Shown here in pieces: positions 11,735 through 22,159 of a stretch of 64,000 bases of DNA. Both the position numbers and the translations under genes were made by a program. Positions within the stretch are counted from its first letter, which is position 1; each line of letters opens with the position of its first letter. The notes beneath the pieces were generated by a model. The model saw only the letters and a list, made by a program, of their open reading frames with translations. It searched no databases and was not told the origin of the DNA. The stretch comes from Papio anubis (lineage: Eukaryota > Chordata > Mammalia > Primates > Cercopithecidae), in assembly GCF_008728515.1 (NCBI RefSeq), contig NC_044988.1, forward strand, positions 32,653,159-32,717,158. The letters are read 5' to 3'.

Positions 11735-12022
11735 TCTGACATGAAGAGAAGGTACATTAGGGTTGGAAAGGACTTAGAAGCCTCGTCCTCCATTATTCTG
11801 GAGTCCCTGCCCCAGAAATTCAATAACATGCTAACACTTATTGAGCTTGCTATGTGTATGCACTGTTCTAATAACTTTTTATATGTTAACTCATTTAATC
11901 CTCCCCAAACCTTATATGGTGGTATTACTACCCCCATTTTACAGATAAGGAAACTGAGGCACAAAGACATAATAATTTGCCCAGCCTCTCATCCGGTAAG
12001 CAGCAAACCTGAGGTTTGAATC
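11735..12022 (-). mobile_element. MIR SINE, well preserved
   Basis: Clear antisense MIR at 11828-12022: ACACTTATTGAGCTTGCTAT, CACTGTTCTAATAAC, TTAACTCATTTAATCCTCCC, CCCATTTTACAGATAAGGAA, ACTGAGGCACAAAGA. The 90 bp to the left (GGGTTGGAAAGGACTTAGAA) resembles another old SINE-like segment and is less certain. Confidence 0.88.
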
Positions 12023-12800
12023 AGCCACTATGGCTCCAGAGCTTGCTCCCATAAAGGTTGCTCCTTATTGTCTCTCATTTGTTCTTGCTGAAATGTGGTC
12101 CTGTTGCTATTTCAACGTCTCTAATAATAATAAATGCCTCACCTTCAGTGACAGCCAATTCCCCTTGAGACTCTGTCCTACTTAGAGTTGTATCAAGATA
12201 TATGGATGCCCGGGCAATGGAATAAGTAGAAAGGTGGCTCTATTGAAATCCGCCCCCCTTTCCCAAAGGAGATCCTGGTTGGAGGACTTTGGTGTAGGTA
12301 CTTTATTTGCAGGTGATCTTGGAAAGCAGGAGTGAGGGAGAGGGGAAAGTGAGACAAGAAGGGAGAAAAAAACAATAAAAGGAGTATTGAGTTTCTTGTG
12401 GGCAACTGCAACTTGATCATCTGAAGTATTACAAAGAAAACAGCCTCAGAACTGTTCTACTCAGGGGTAGGGAAGCTTGGGTATTTATCCACCAACAGCC
12501 ATCCCTTGTTAGTGGAGGGTTTTCATTGGAAGCCACCAATCCCTAGCCCTTCCAGGCTGCCATACAGGCAGGCTGAGCAAGATGCCCTGGTGCTAGAGAA
12601 AGCCCTCAGGCAGAGAAATAGAGAAACTCATGGACTTGGGTGGGAATCTGTCAGCATGTGTAGAAACTGTCCACTGGAGCTACAGGAGAACTCACAGGTG
12701 ATCCAAAAGTTATGGGGTAGAGCCTCAATATCTCCTACAGTGGCCCTTCAAATCAGGGTTGGCAAAATATTTCTCTAATGCGTTGTTAGAGGAAAGTCAG
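12023..12800. other. Unique sequence, nothing seen
   Basis: A 90-codon frame at 12506-12778 has no recognisable domain. No repeat seen. Confidence 0.5.
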
Positions 12801-12985
12801 AGGATTTCAAAGAGTGGTCCCTGGACCAGCAGCCTCAGCACTACTTGGGAGTTTGTTAGAAATGCATATTCTCAGGCCCTCCCCAGAATTCCTGAATCAG
12901 AAACTCAGAGAGTGTTGCCCAAAAATCTGTGTTTTAAAAAGCCCTCAAGATGATTGTGATACAGATGAAAACTCTGCAAACAACA
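12801..12985 (-). mobile_element. MER5A hAT-Charlie MITE
   Basis: Antisense MER5A: AGAGTGGTCCCTGGACCAGC, TTGTTAGAAATGCATATTCT, CCTGAATCAGAAACTCAGAG, AATCTGTGTTTTAAAAAGCC follow the MER5A consensus. The terminal CAGTGGTTCTCAAA ends are eroded. Confidence 0.9.
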
Positions 12986-13134
12986 GAGTTTTAAAGATAG
13001 CAAGGGCCCCATCCACAAATCAATTTATCTTCCCAGGGAAGACTGAGATAGAACTTTTCCAATGTCAGATATATAGAACCCAGATCTCCAAACCCTAAAT
13101 CCCCAAGGCAATGATTCAGACATTTCCCCACAGT

Positions 13135-13620
13135 AGGTTTGGGCAAATGCTAAGATGCTGTGACAAAAAGAACCCAAAAGATAGTCACTTGAATGAGAGA
13201 CAGTTATTTCTCACTCAAGTAACAGTCTAGGCAATATAGGCTGGTGGGGACAACTCTGCTCTACAAAATCATTCAGGGACCCATGTTTTTTTCATATTGG
13301 GCTTCTGCCTTCTCCTGAGTTGTGTCTTCACCTGTGTAGCCAAAACTAGGGTGATGTCATATCAAAATGCTGACCATGGGATGTGAGGGATAGAGACAAA
13401 GTCCAAAACCAGAATCTTATCTGAATTTGCAAGTGACACGGTATTTGAGCACATCATATACTCTAATAGTCTATTGTTCCCAACTTAATCATATGACCAC
13501 ATGTAACTGCAAGAAAGGCTGAGAAATATCATCTTGGCAACTTTGTGCCCAGAAAAAAAGTCTCTAGAACACAACCAACAAATAGTTGTAGCATGTACCA
13601 CAATATCAGATTTTCCTAAT
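13135..13620 (+). mobile_element. Old interspersed repeat, family not named
   Basis: Segments such as GAGACAGTTATTTCTCACTC, AACTTAATCATATGACCACA and ACTGCAAGAAAGGCTGAGAA resemble a widespread mammalian repeat ('gtttatttctctctcatgtaa ... cttagtcacatggccac-cctagctgcaaggaaggctgggaaatgtag'). A relative lies at 45630-45905. I cannot assign a family name with confidence. Confidence 0.5.
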
Positions 13621-15324
13621 GCGATAAGCATTATCGCTGTTGTTATTTTTTGATTTGCTTTGTTTTATATTTACTCACATCATACCTTGTTCCAGCAAGG
13701 TATTAAGGCACCTTCAGTATGTGAGTCAGAAGATCTCAGTCAAGTGGCTTATTAAGATGCACATGTTACCTCGAGTGGGAGAAGTATAATCTACTAGTAT
13801 CTTTTAAAGAAATCCATGCTCAGGTTTAACAGACCAGACACATGAAATCCAGCAAAAAGTAAGTTACGGTGAGAATGGGATATAGATCAGAGCTTTTCGG
13901 AAAGAAATAAAGGTGGACAACATCAACAAAATTTCTAGATACATGTGGGAAGGAAAGAGGCAAAGAAAGGATAAACCCAAAAGGAGATGATAGTAGAAGC
14001 CAACCCTGTTCCAATCGCATATTTTTCCAGGCTTGGTAGAATCAAGGGATAGATATGTCTGCCTTTCGTCGAGGGGTTCCAAATATACCCAGCCAAGGCA
14101 CTTGCCCAGCAGATTAATTCCAAGGTTTGGCTCTCAAGCAGGTAAAATCGAGTGATCAAGTTATGCAATCCACGGCAAGATCAGGAGGAGACACTGGGTC
14201 AACACTGAATTGCTACAGGACTCCAAGGGTCCTTGGACAAAAAATGTTAAAGAAGTGCAAGTCCAAAGAGTAGAAATTCAGATAAAAACAAGACAGGCAA
14301 AAACCAAGTAAAAGTCTAGGTGGAAATGGAGCAGAATAAAATAAGGTGGAAAGTAAAGTGAGATGGGTGATTTCTGAGAACAGAGCTGAATGAACACCTT
14401 TCCTGATTAATGCACAAGTCCTGTTGGTGGCTTGAAATATCAAAATAAGTCAGGGTTGGTGCAGGAAAAGAAAGCATATAAACAATGTTTTTCTGAACAG
14501 TGTAACTTTCAGAGCTAAAGGCAGAGAACCAAATCCCTATTATTTCTCAAGTAATACATTACCTCAACACAATCTCTGGGCATTGATTTAAAATAACAAT
14601 TTAGAATAAAATCATAATTAGGAAGCTAATTAACTGAGGCAATGCACAATAAAAGACAGAGGCTCTGAATTGTGCCCCAGAAGCCAGCTGACTTGTGCTT
14701 TTGTATTTCTTTCTTCTAGGAGGAGGAGCTATAGATTATATCTAAATATATCTCAGTAAACCTGCAAATAAGCATGAGCATAATTAATCCACTCTACATA
14801 AAGCAAAAATCCTCACCAATGTCAGCAAGCAGCAGTGTCCTCTTAAATTTAAAGCTTCTATAAAGCCTAAAAGGAAATACCAATCAGCAACCCTTTATCC
14901 TTTTAATGAGGGCCAGCAGCTCTCATATTTTTATCTCTTTGCTTTACAGTACACTGAAATAGCCTCTGAGTATGTTGTTTTCTCTCTGCTCAGAATTAGC
15001 AGAAAATTGTATAGCCAAAACTATTACTCTCTATTTCTTAGTCTTTTCTTTCAATAGATGAGAAATCTTCATCACTATTTAATTGTGCTCACCTGCAGAG
15101 CCATGACACATTGGATTTCAGATATGCAAAGAAATAGACTTCTGTAGATATTTTAAAGTTCCTAGCACATTTTCATGTTATACTACTATGCATAGTTTTG
15201 GCAAAAAAAGCAAGCAAGATAGAGGTCATCTTTTGTACCTCTCCTCTTCTTCCATGTTCTCTGCGTTTTCCACCTTCTGCCCAAGTTCTCCATGCTTTCT
15301 GATGATGTATGATGTATGTGATCT
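13621..15324. other. Unique sequence, nothing firm
   Basis: About 1.7 kb. Several antisense frames of 64-77 codons overlap at 13826-14443, but they are in competing frames and carry no domain. A few scattered CpGs occur near 14010-14070. Confidence 0.45.
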
Positions 15325-15543
15325 AGAAGCTTAGACTCCAGAACTACACTGCCTTGAGGTCACACTGTAGCTCTGCCACTAATAAATTGGGTTGAGCAAG
15401 GTACGTAAGCTTTCTGAATTCCAGTTTCTTCATCTATAAAATGAGCACAAACCTTTATAGATTTGTTGTGAAGTTTACATCAGTTAATATTGCAAAGCTC
15501 TTTAGAATAGTACCTGGCACATAGGAGGTACTCAGTGTGTAAG
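15325..15543 (+). mobile_element. MIR SINE
   Basis: Order of blocks: AGCTCTGCCACTAATAAATT, CCAGTTTCTTCATCTATAAA, ATGAGCACAAACC, GTACCTGGCACATAGGAGGT. This matches sense MIR through to its 3' end. Confidence 0.85.
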
Positions 15544-15737
15544 ATGTGTTTCATCAATACCTCTCATTACGCAATACATACACCATGGCACCCCAACCTT
15601 GCCTGAACCATGAGAGAAGTACTTCAAGCTTTCACATTATCCTGCCTAACTTAAGTCTTAAGGCTCAACTTCCTTTAATGTTTTTCTCTCAACCAGCGGA
15701 CAGGGAGAACAGGTTGAGCATGGATCGGAGCAAGACT

Positions 15738-15872
15738 TCTGAAATTTGACTGTCCAGGTAAATCATGCAGAATCCTTATTAAAATGCAGGTCTGGATTCA
15801 GTAGGTCTAGAGTAGAGCCTGAAGCTGTGCTACTGTTGCTGGTCTGTGGACTACACTTTGAAAAGCAAGAGG
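15738..15872 (+). mobile_element. MER5A fragment
   Basis: TTATTAAAATGCAGGTCTGG, ATTCAGTAGGTCTAGAGTAG and TGCTGGTCTGTGGACTACAC, then TTTGAAAAGCA, match the sense right half of MER5A. Confidence 0.82.
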
Positions 15873-15874
15873 TT

Positions 15875-16076
15875 GGCATCTTCTAAGTCTAGGTTCTAAT
15901 GCACTCAAGAGCTCTCAGACCTTGGGCAAGTTTCTCAACTTCTTCCAGTCTATTTAAGCTACAAAGGTACCTGAGTGGATTAATGTGAAGATTCAGCGAA
16001 TGAATGGACACAAAATGTTCACGAAAGTGGCTGACATATACCAGGAAATTTCCAATAATCAGTAGCTCTTAACTTG
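15875..16076 (+). mobile_element. MIR SINE
   Basis: CCTTGGGCAAGTTTCTCAAC, GTGGATTAATGTGAAGATTC and GTGGCTGACATATACCAGG follow the sense MIR order. It directly abuts the MER5A relic to its left. Confidence 0.75.
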
Positions 16077-16121
16077 TTAGAAGGTTACTAGTCATTAATT
16101 CCCAAGGATTTTGCATTTTAA

Positions 16122-16395
16122 AAGAAGTGAGTTGGGCCAGGAGTGGTGGCTCATGTCTGTAATCCCTGCATTTTGGGAGGCCGGAGCAGGTGGATCACTT
16201 GAGGTCAAGAGTTCGAATCCAGCGTGGCCAACATGGTAAAACCCCATCTCTCCTAAAAATACAAAAAAATTAGCCAAGCATGGTGGCTGGCGCCTGCTAC
16301 TTGGGAAGCTGAGGCAGGAGAATCGCTTGAACCTGAGAGCCGAGATCATGCCACTGCATTCCAGCCTGGGTGACAGAAGGAGACTCCATCTCAAA

Positions 16396-16434
<39 letters not shown>

Positions 16435-16442
16435 GTGACTTG
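16122..16442 (+). mobile_element. Alu with internal deletion and (AAAT)n tail
   Basis: Sense Alu, body 16134-16393, tail of about ten AAAT units at 16394-16433. The right monomer lacks about 20 bp: AATCGCTTGAACCTGAGA runs straight into GCCGAGATCATGCC. Duplications AAGAAGTGAGTTG (16122) and AATAAGTGACTTG (16430) flank it. Confidence 0.96.
16394..16433. repeat. (AAAT)n microsatellite in an Alu tail
   Basis: About ten units of AAAT grown from the Alu poly(A) tail. A plausible length polymorphism. Confidence 0.95.
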
Positions 16443-17028
16443 TATCAACTGAGTTTAACCACTGTAATTTATAGTTGTAATATCAAATAAGGAAACCATA
16501 AGGTACCCCTGGCCACTGGTGTAACTTCAAGCATCTTCCAGGCCAAAGGCAAAAATATTCAAAGCAAGCTCTGTGATTTCTAAACAAAATTTCAGCTTTG
16601 CTACCAATAGCACAGAATCTATAACGTTTGAATCTCCTTTCAGCCAGCACTTTAAAACTTCACCAGGGATTGCTGCTTCTGGCCGAAATGAAGTAACCCA
16701 GACAATTATTTTCCAACTGAAACATTCAAACAAACAAAAAGACAAAATATATAAAACAATAAGACACTAGCCTCAGGCAACGAAAGACAGTGATTCTTGA
16801 GAGAAGGGAAACAAAGGTGAGACCTATGATTGCTGAGCTTACTGATTGCCTTGAGAAAATTTTAAGGCCACAGTGCAAGAAGCAAAAATCCAGGTGGAGC
16901 CCAGGAAACTTCCTCTTTAAGTTGAGAAGACAGAGCTAAGGATCCGGGGAGACCTTAGTGGCTAGAGATTTCAGAACAGAGGACCATAGAGGAGAGAGCT
17001 GCACAAAAACATTCTCTGGAAATCTGTA

Positions 17029-17356
17029 AAAAGTCCCTCGGGAGGCCAGGCACAGTGGCTCACACCTGTAATGCCAGCACTTTTGGAGGCCAAGGAGGGT
17101 GGATCACCTGAGGTCAGGAGCTTGAGACCAGCCTGGCCAACATGGTGAAACCCTGCCTCTACTAAAAATACAAAAATTAGCTGGGCGTGGTGGCATGTGC
17201 CTGTAATCCCGACTACCCAGGAGGCTGAGGCAGGAGAATTGCTGGAACCTGGGAGGCAGAGGCTGCAGTGAGCTGAGATTGCGCCATTACACTCAAGCCT
17301 GGGCAACAGAGGAAGAATTAGTCTCAAAAAAAAAAAAAAAAAAAAGTACCTCTGGG
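17029..17356 (+). mobile_element. Alu (S-type) inside the old L1M 5' UTR
   Basis: Sense full-length Alu, body 17044-17325, poly(A) to about 17345. Duplications AAAGTCCCTCGGGA (about 17029) and AAAGTACCTCTGGG (about 17342) are both L1M 5' UTR sequence, so the Alu is younger than the L1M. Confidence 0.97.
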
Positions 17357-17442
17357 GAATTCAGTGAATTCAGTGGAATACTGATTGGTGCATGTTGTTC
17401 ATAAGGAAACTACCCAATACTGGGAAAATAACCAAATAAGAG

Positions 17443-17607
17443 GATTGAGCTGTGCATGGTGGCATACACCTGTAGCTCCAGCTACTTGGGAGGCTGAAGA
17501 GGAGAAATCTCTTGATCCTAAGAATTCAAGGCTGCAATGAGCTATGATTATGTCACTGCACTTCAGCCTGGGTGACAGAGTGAGACCCTGTCTCAAAAAA
17601 CAAAACG
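17443..17607 (+). mobile_element. Alu-related monomer (FRAM/FLAM-like)
   Basis: A single monomer with tail (GGTGGCATACACCTGTAGCT ... CAGCCTGGGTGACAGAGTGA ... CTGTCTCAAAAAAC), about 160 bp, lacking a second monomer. Also inserted in the old L1M. Confidence 0.85.
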
Positions 17608-18328
17608 AGTTGGAGGGCACAAGGCTGGTACTGTTACAGGATCAGGAATAGTGACTATTCTCACAAGCCCGACAACTTATGAGGCATTGGGCAGAATGCC
17701 CAGAAGGTCTTGCCTCAGTAGTGGAGAACAATGGTCCCTGAACTAAATACTGCTTTAGTCTCACTAACACATCTTAAAAAGCAAATCTCCAGAGGATCAA
17801 ACTGTTTCCAAGTAACTTGACTGTAACACAGGTCAAAAATATCCAGTAACCAACAAGGTAGAAATTACATCTGGCATAGAATCAGAAAATATGAAGCAAG
17901 AAAATATGACCTGTAATAGGGAAAAATTAATCAATCAAAACCAATTTAAAACTGACATAAATATTAGAATTAAAAGAGAAGAACAGTTATTATAATTGTA
18001 TACTAGATGTTCTAAAATTTAACTACATAGAAGATATAAAAAGACCCAAAGTGAACTTCTAGAGATGAAAACTATAAATATCTCAGATGAAAACTATACT
18101 GAATAGAATTAAGAGCAAATTAGACTTTACAAAAAAGAGATAAGAAAACCTAGCCTATCGATAGAAACTTTTCACTTTAAACACAAAGAAAAAAAGAATT
18201 TTAAAAAATGAATATAGCATAAGTAAATTGTAATACATTTTCAAGTGGCTGAATAAATGTATAACTGGAGTTTAGATCACACAAATGAATGAAGAACACC
18301 AAATATGGAAACAATATGGGTAATTATC

Positions 18329-18702
18329 AAAGATACTTTCTTCTCTTTTCTGTTTCCTTCTTTCTTTTTCTTTCTTTTTTTTTTTTTTTTTTCTTTTGAG
18401 ACAGGGTCTCGGTCTCACTCTGTCGCCCAGGCTGGAGAGCAATGGCATATTACAGCTCACACAGCCTAGACCTCCAGGGCTCATGTGATTCTCCGACCTC
18501 AGCCTCCCGAGTAGCTAGGACTACTGGCATGTGCCACCATGCCCAGCCAATTTTTTTTATTTTTTGTAGAGGCAAGATTTTGCCATGTTTCCCAGGCTCG
18601 TCTTGAACACCTAGGCTCAAGTGATCCACCTGCCTTGGTCTCCCAAAGTGCTGGGATTTCAGGTGTGTGCCATCACACACATAGCCAAGATACTTTCTTA
18701 CT
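18329..18702 (-). mobile_element. Alu (J-type) inside old L1M
   Basis: Antisense Alu with a long degraded pyrimidine tail (18344-18396). Duplications AAGATACTTTCTTCT (18330) and AAGATACTTTCTTAC (18687) flank it. TTGTAGAGGCAAGATTTTGC and AGGCTCAAGTGATCCACCTG are J-like. Confidence 0.95.
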
Positions 18703-18823
18703 ATTTAAATCTTTTTAAAAGATAATTGACTATAAAAGCAAAATAATAATAATGTGTTGTGGAGTCATAATGTGTACAAATAAATTATGACAGCAATTTA
18801 GGTCTGGAAGGCAGAATGAAAAT

Positions 18824-19158
18824 ATATTGTAAAGTTTTTTGGTTTTTTGTTTGTTTGTTTTTGAAACAGAATCTCACTCTGTCACCCAAGGTGGAGTGCA
18901 GTGGCACAATCTTGGCTCACTGCAACCTCTGCCTCCTAGGCTCAAGTGATCCTCCTGCCTCAGCCTCCTAGGTAGCTGGGTCTACATGTGTGCATCATCA
19001 TGCCTGGCTAATTTTTGTATTTTTTGTAGAGACAGCTTTTCGCAGTGTCACTCGGGGTGGTCTAGAACTCCTGAACTCAAGAGATCTGTCTGCCTTGGCC
19101 TCCCAAAGTGCTGGGATTACTGGCGTGAGCCACCATGCCCAGCCTATTATAAGGTTTT
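18824..19158 (-). mobile_element. Alu (J/S-type) inside old L1M
   Basis: Antisense Alu, body about 18838-19143, with a (TTTG)n-containing tail. Duplications TATTGTAAAGTTTTTT (18824) and TATTATAAGGTTTTTA (19144) flank it. Confidence 0.95.
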
Positions 19159-19814
19159 TATATGTAAATGATATAACATAACTGGAACATAGACTATAAC
19201 AACTTAAAAACATATATTGTAAGCCCTAAAGCAATCACTAAAATCATCAGTGTTATAGCTAATAAGCCACAAAGGAGATCAAATGGAATGATGAAAAATA
19301 TTTAATTACTCCAAAAGAAGCCAGAAAAAGAAGAATCAATAACAGACGGGACAACTAGAAGACACATAGCAAGATGATAGACTTAAATCTAAACATATTG
19401 AAAATTCCACAAATGTAAATGGGCTAAACCCTGCAAATAAAATGTAGAGATTATCAAATTGGATAAGAAGCAGAACTCAACAAGAAATCAAAGGGAAATT
19501 AGAAACTATTTTTAACTGAGTGAAAATAAAAATGCAGCATTACAAAATGCACAGCTGTCACTAAATCAGAAGTTAGAATAAATATTATAGAATTTAACAC
19601 CTACAATAGGAAAGAAGGTTCTCCCTTAAGCCTAGAAAAAGTAGAACAAATTAAACCCAAATAAATTAGAAAAAAGAAAATAATAAGTACCAATATGGTA
19701 ATCAATGAAATAGAAAACAGAAAAGTAATGAAGAAAATCCATGAAAAAAACACTAATTATTTGAAAAGATCTATAAAATCAATAAACCTTGTCAGGTTGA
19801 CGAGAGAGAGACAA

Positions 19815-19816
<2 letters not shown>

Positions 19817-19850
<34 letters not shown>
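19817..19850. repeat. (GA)n microsatellite
   Basis: About 16 uninterrupted AG units inside old L1M ORF2 sequence, preceded by an imperfect GA tract at 19801. Confidence 0.95.
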
Positions 19851-19853
<3 letters not shown>

Positions 19854-20745
19854 GAATGACAAGATGAAGTCAGGGATACAAACTACTATTACTAAGAATA
19901 AAACAGGGTACATTACTACTAAGCTACTAAACTCATATTAAAATTATTAAAAGATACCTAGGAAGTAAGAAGGGAGTATGATGAACAACTTTATGCTACG
20001 AAATTTGACAACATGAGTCAAATGGACACATTTTTAAAAAGATACACTACCAAAGCTCATTCAAGAAAAGTAGGTAATTAGAATTGCCCTGTGTTTATTA
20101 TAAAAAATTGAATTTATAGTTAAAGATCTTCTCACAGAAAAGAACTCTAGATGGGTTAAGTAAATTCTATCAAAAATTTAAGGAAGAAATAGTACTAATT
20201 CTACACAAATACCCAGAAGCTAACATGAGCGGGAACAATTCACAACTCATTTTATGAGTTCAGCATTACCTTGATACCAAAATCAAAGTAAGACATTATA
20301 AAAGAAGAAAACTACAGATTAATATTTATCATGAATATGGATGCAAAAAATCAATAGTTTACCAAATCAAATTCAATAATGTACAAAAGGAACAATACAT
20401 CATGACCAAATGAGGTTTAGCTCATGAATGTAGAATTTCAAATGGTTTAACATTTTAAAATCAAGAAATGTGACTCACTATATTAGCAAACTAAAAAGGA
20501 AAACCTATATAATCATCTCAATAAACATAGAAAAGCATTCTTGAACATTCCTGAACATGAATTGAACATTCATTCCTGATTAGAAAAAGAAAACTCCCAG
20601 CAAAATTGAAACAGAAGTGAACGTTCTCAACCAGTTAAAGAGCATCTATGAAAAACCTACTAACATCATACTTGATGGGAAAGCCTGCACACATTCCCTC
20701 TAACTTTTAGGATCATGACATAGATATCTTCTCTCACCTTTTCTT

Positions 20746-20985
20746 TTCAACAATGTACTGGAGGTTCTAACCAAAGCAATAAGGCAATGAAAATAAATGC
20801 AAGGCATCTAGAGTGGTAATAAAGAAGTAAAACTCTCATTTATAAGTGGGAGCTGAACAATGAGAACACATGGACACAGGGAGTGGAGCAAAACACACAG
20901 GGCCCTGTCAGGGGAGGATAGTGGAAAGAACATTAGGAAAAAGAGCTAATGCATGCCGGGCTTAGTACCTAGGTGATGGGTTGAC
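20746..20985 (+). repeat. Source copy of a 240-bp local duplication
   Basis: This block holds 75 bp of old L1M, one target-site duplication and the first 151 bp of the L1P insertion. It recurs at 22255-22494 with about ten substitutions and no gaps (about 96% identity by eye). It is inferred to be the source because only here is the L1P insertion complete with both target duplications and its A-rich 3' end. Confidence 0.93.
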
Positions 20986-21097
20986 CGGTGCAGCAAACCA
21001 CTATGGCATATATTTACCTATGTTACAAACCTGCACATCCCACACATGTACCCCAGAACTTAAAAAATAAAATAATAAAAAAGAAAGAAGTAAAACT
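20821..21097 (+). mobile_element. 5'-truncated L1P insertion with perfect target-site duplications
   Basis: Body 20835-21083 (249 bp): the last part of a primate-age L1 3' region (GGGAGCTGAACAATGAGAAC ... GTACCTAGGTGATGGGTTGA ... CACATGTACCCCAGAACTTA) ending in an A-rich tail with AATAAA-like signals. AAAGAAGTAAAACT is perfectly duplicated at 20821-20834 and 21084-21097. Inserted in old L1M ORF2 sequence. Confidence 0.95.
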
Positions 21098-22127
21098 ATC
21101 TTTATTCACAGAAGCAATGACAGTCCATAAAATTATAAGGATTCTACAAAAAAAAATTACTAGAACTACTGAGCTTAACACAGTTGTAGGTACCTGAAAA
21201 ATATAATTGATTATATGTTAGCAATAAGTAATCAGAAATGGAAATTTAGAAACAAAAGCATCAACAAATACAAGATACTTGGGGATAAATCTAAAAAATA
21301 ATAGGTAAGTTCTGTACACTGAAACTATAAAACATTGCTAAAAGATATTAAAGACCTAAATAATTATTTATTGGTTAAAATTTAATATTAAGATATCAAT
21401 CCTCTACAAATTGTTTTGTAACTTAAATGCAATTCTTGAGCAGGCAAAGCAAGATGGTAGAATCAAAGTCTACATTGTACACCCCCTTAGCTCCCCAACT
21501 GGAACACCAAATTTTAACTACTATCTGCACACAGCAAAGCACTGTCTCAAGAACAATCAGGTGAGCAATCACAGTACCTGGTTTTAACTTCATATTGTGG
21601 AAAGTGGCATTGAGGAGGGCAGGAGAGGCAGTCTTGAATCACCAACACCATCCCTTCCCCATCCCCTGGCAGTGGCCATGCTGCAAGGAGAGAGAATCTA
21701 TGCACTTTGGGGTGGAAGAGTGCAGTGACTGGGGGACTTTACATTGAGCACAGTGCTGTTCTGTCACAGTGGAAAATAAAGCTGTGCTGGGCTCAGCCAG
21801 CTCCAGCACACAGAGGGAGCATTTGGACCAACCCTAGCCAGACGAGGGTCATCCATCCTATCAATCAGAACTTGAGTTTCTTGGCAAGCCTCACCACTGC
21901 AAGCCAAAGTGCTCTGGGGTCCCAGGTAAACTTTAAAGACAGTCTAGGACACAAGGACTACAATTCCTGGGCAGCCCCTAGTGGTAGGCTGGGCTTAGAG
22001 CCAGTGAACTAGTGTGGCACATGACCTAGGGAGACATCAGCTGATGGCTAAGCCATCCCTCCCCCCACCTCAGGCAGTGCAGCTCATAGCAAGGAAGAAA
22101 GTCATAGTTGTAGAAGGAAGATGTCAT

Positions 22128-22154
22128 AGAAGGAAGACGTGATGTCTTCCTTCT
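22128..22154. other. Perfect 11-bp-stem hairpin
   Basis: AGAAGGAAGAC (22128-22138), a 5-nt loop GTGAT, and GTCTTCCTTCT (22144-22154). It lies in the L1M 5' UTR beside an imperfect direct repeat of TAGAAGGAAGA (22111 and 22126). Confidence 0.85.
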
Positions 22155-22159
22155 GCTTA

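Larger units (their letters stand above)
16540..21437 (+). mobile_element. Old L1M, 5' UTR to mid-ORF2, heavily interrupted
   Basis: The left part matches an old L1M 5' UTR: CAGCTTTGCTACCAATAGCA, AGACAGTGATTCTTGAGAGA, GTGGAGCCCAGGAAACTTCC, AGAGCTGCACAAAAACATTC. From 17760 come ORF1-like blocks (AGTTATTATAATTGTATACT, GAACTTCTAGAGATGAAAAC). From about 19380 comes ORF2 (GTAAATGGGCTAAACCC, start of the endonuclease domain), then scattered reverse-transcriptase region sequence to 21437. It is interrupted by Alus at 17044, 17443, 18344 and 18838 and by a younger L1 at 20835. Every frame is broken, with large internal losses in ORF2, and the 3' end is missing. It ends where the next L1 begins. Subfamily is uncertain (L1MC/L1ME grade). 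Confidence 0.82.

Noticed and set aside
16095..17327. Antisense frames of 117-118 codons
   Set aside because: Both are translations of Alu elements on the opposite strand.
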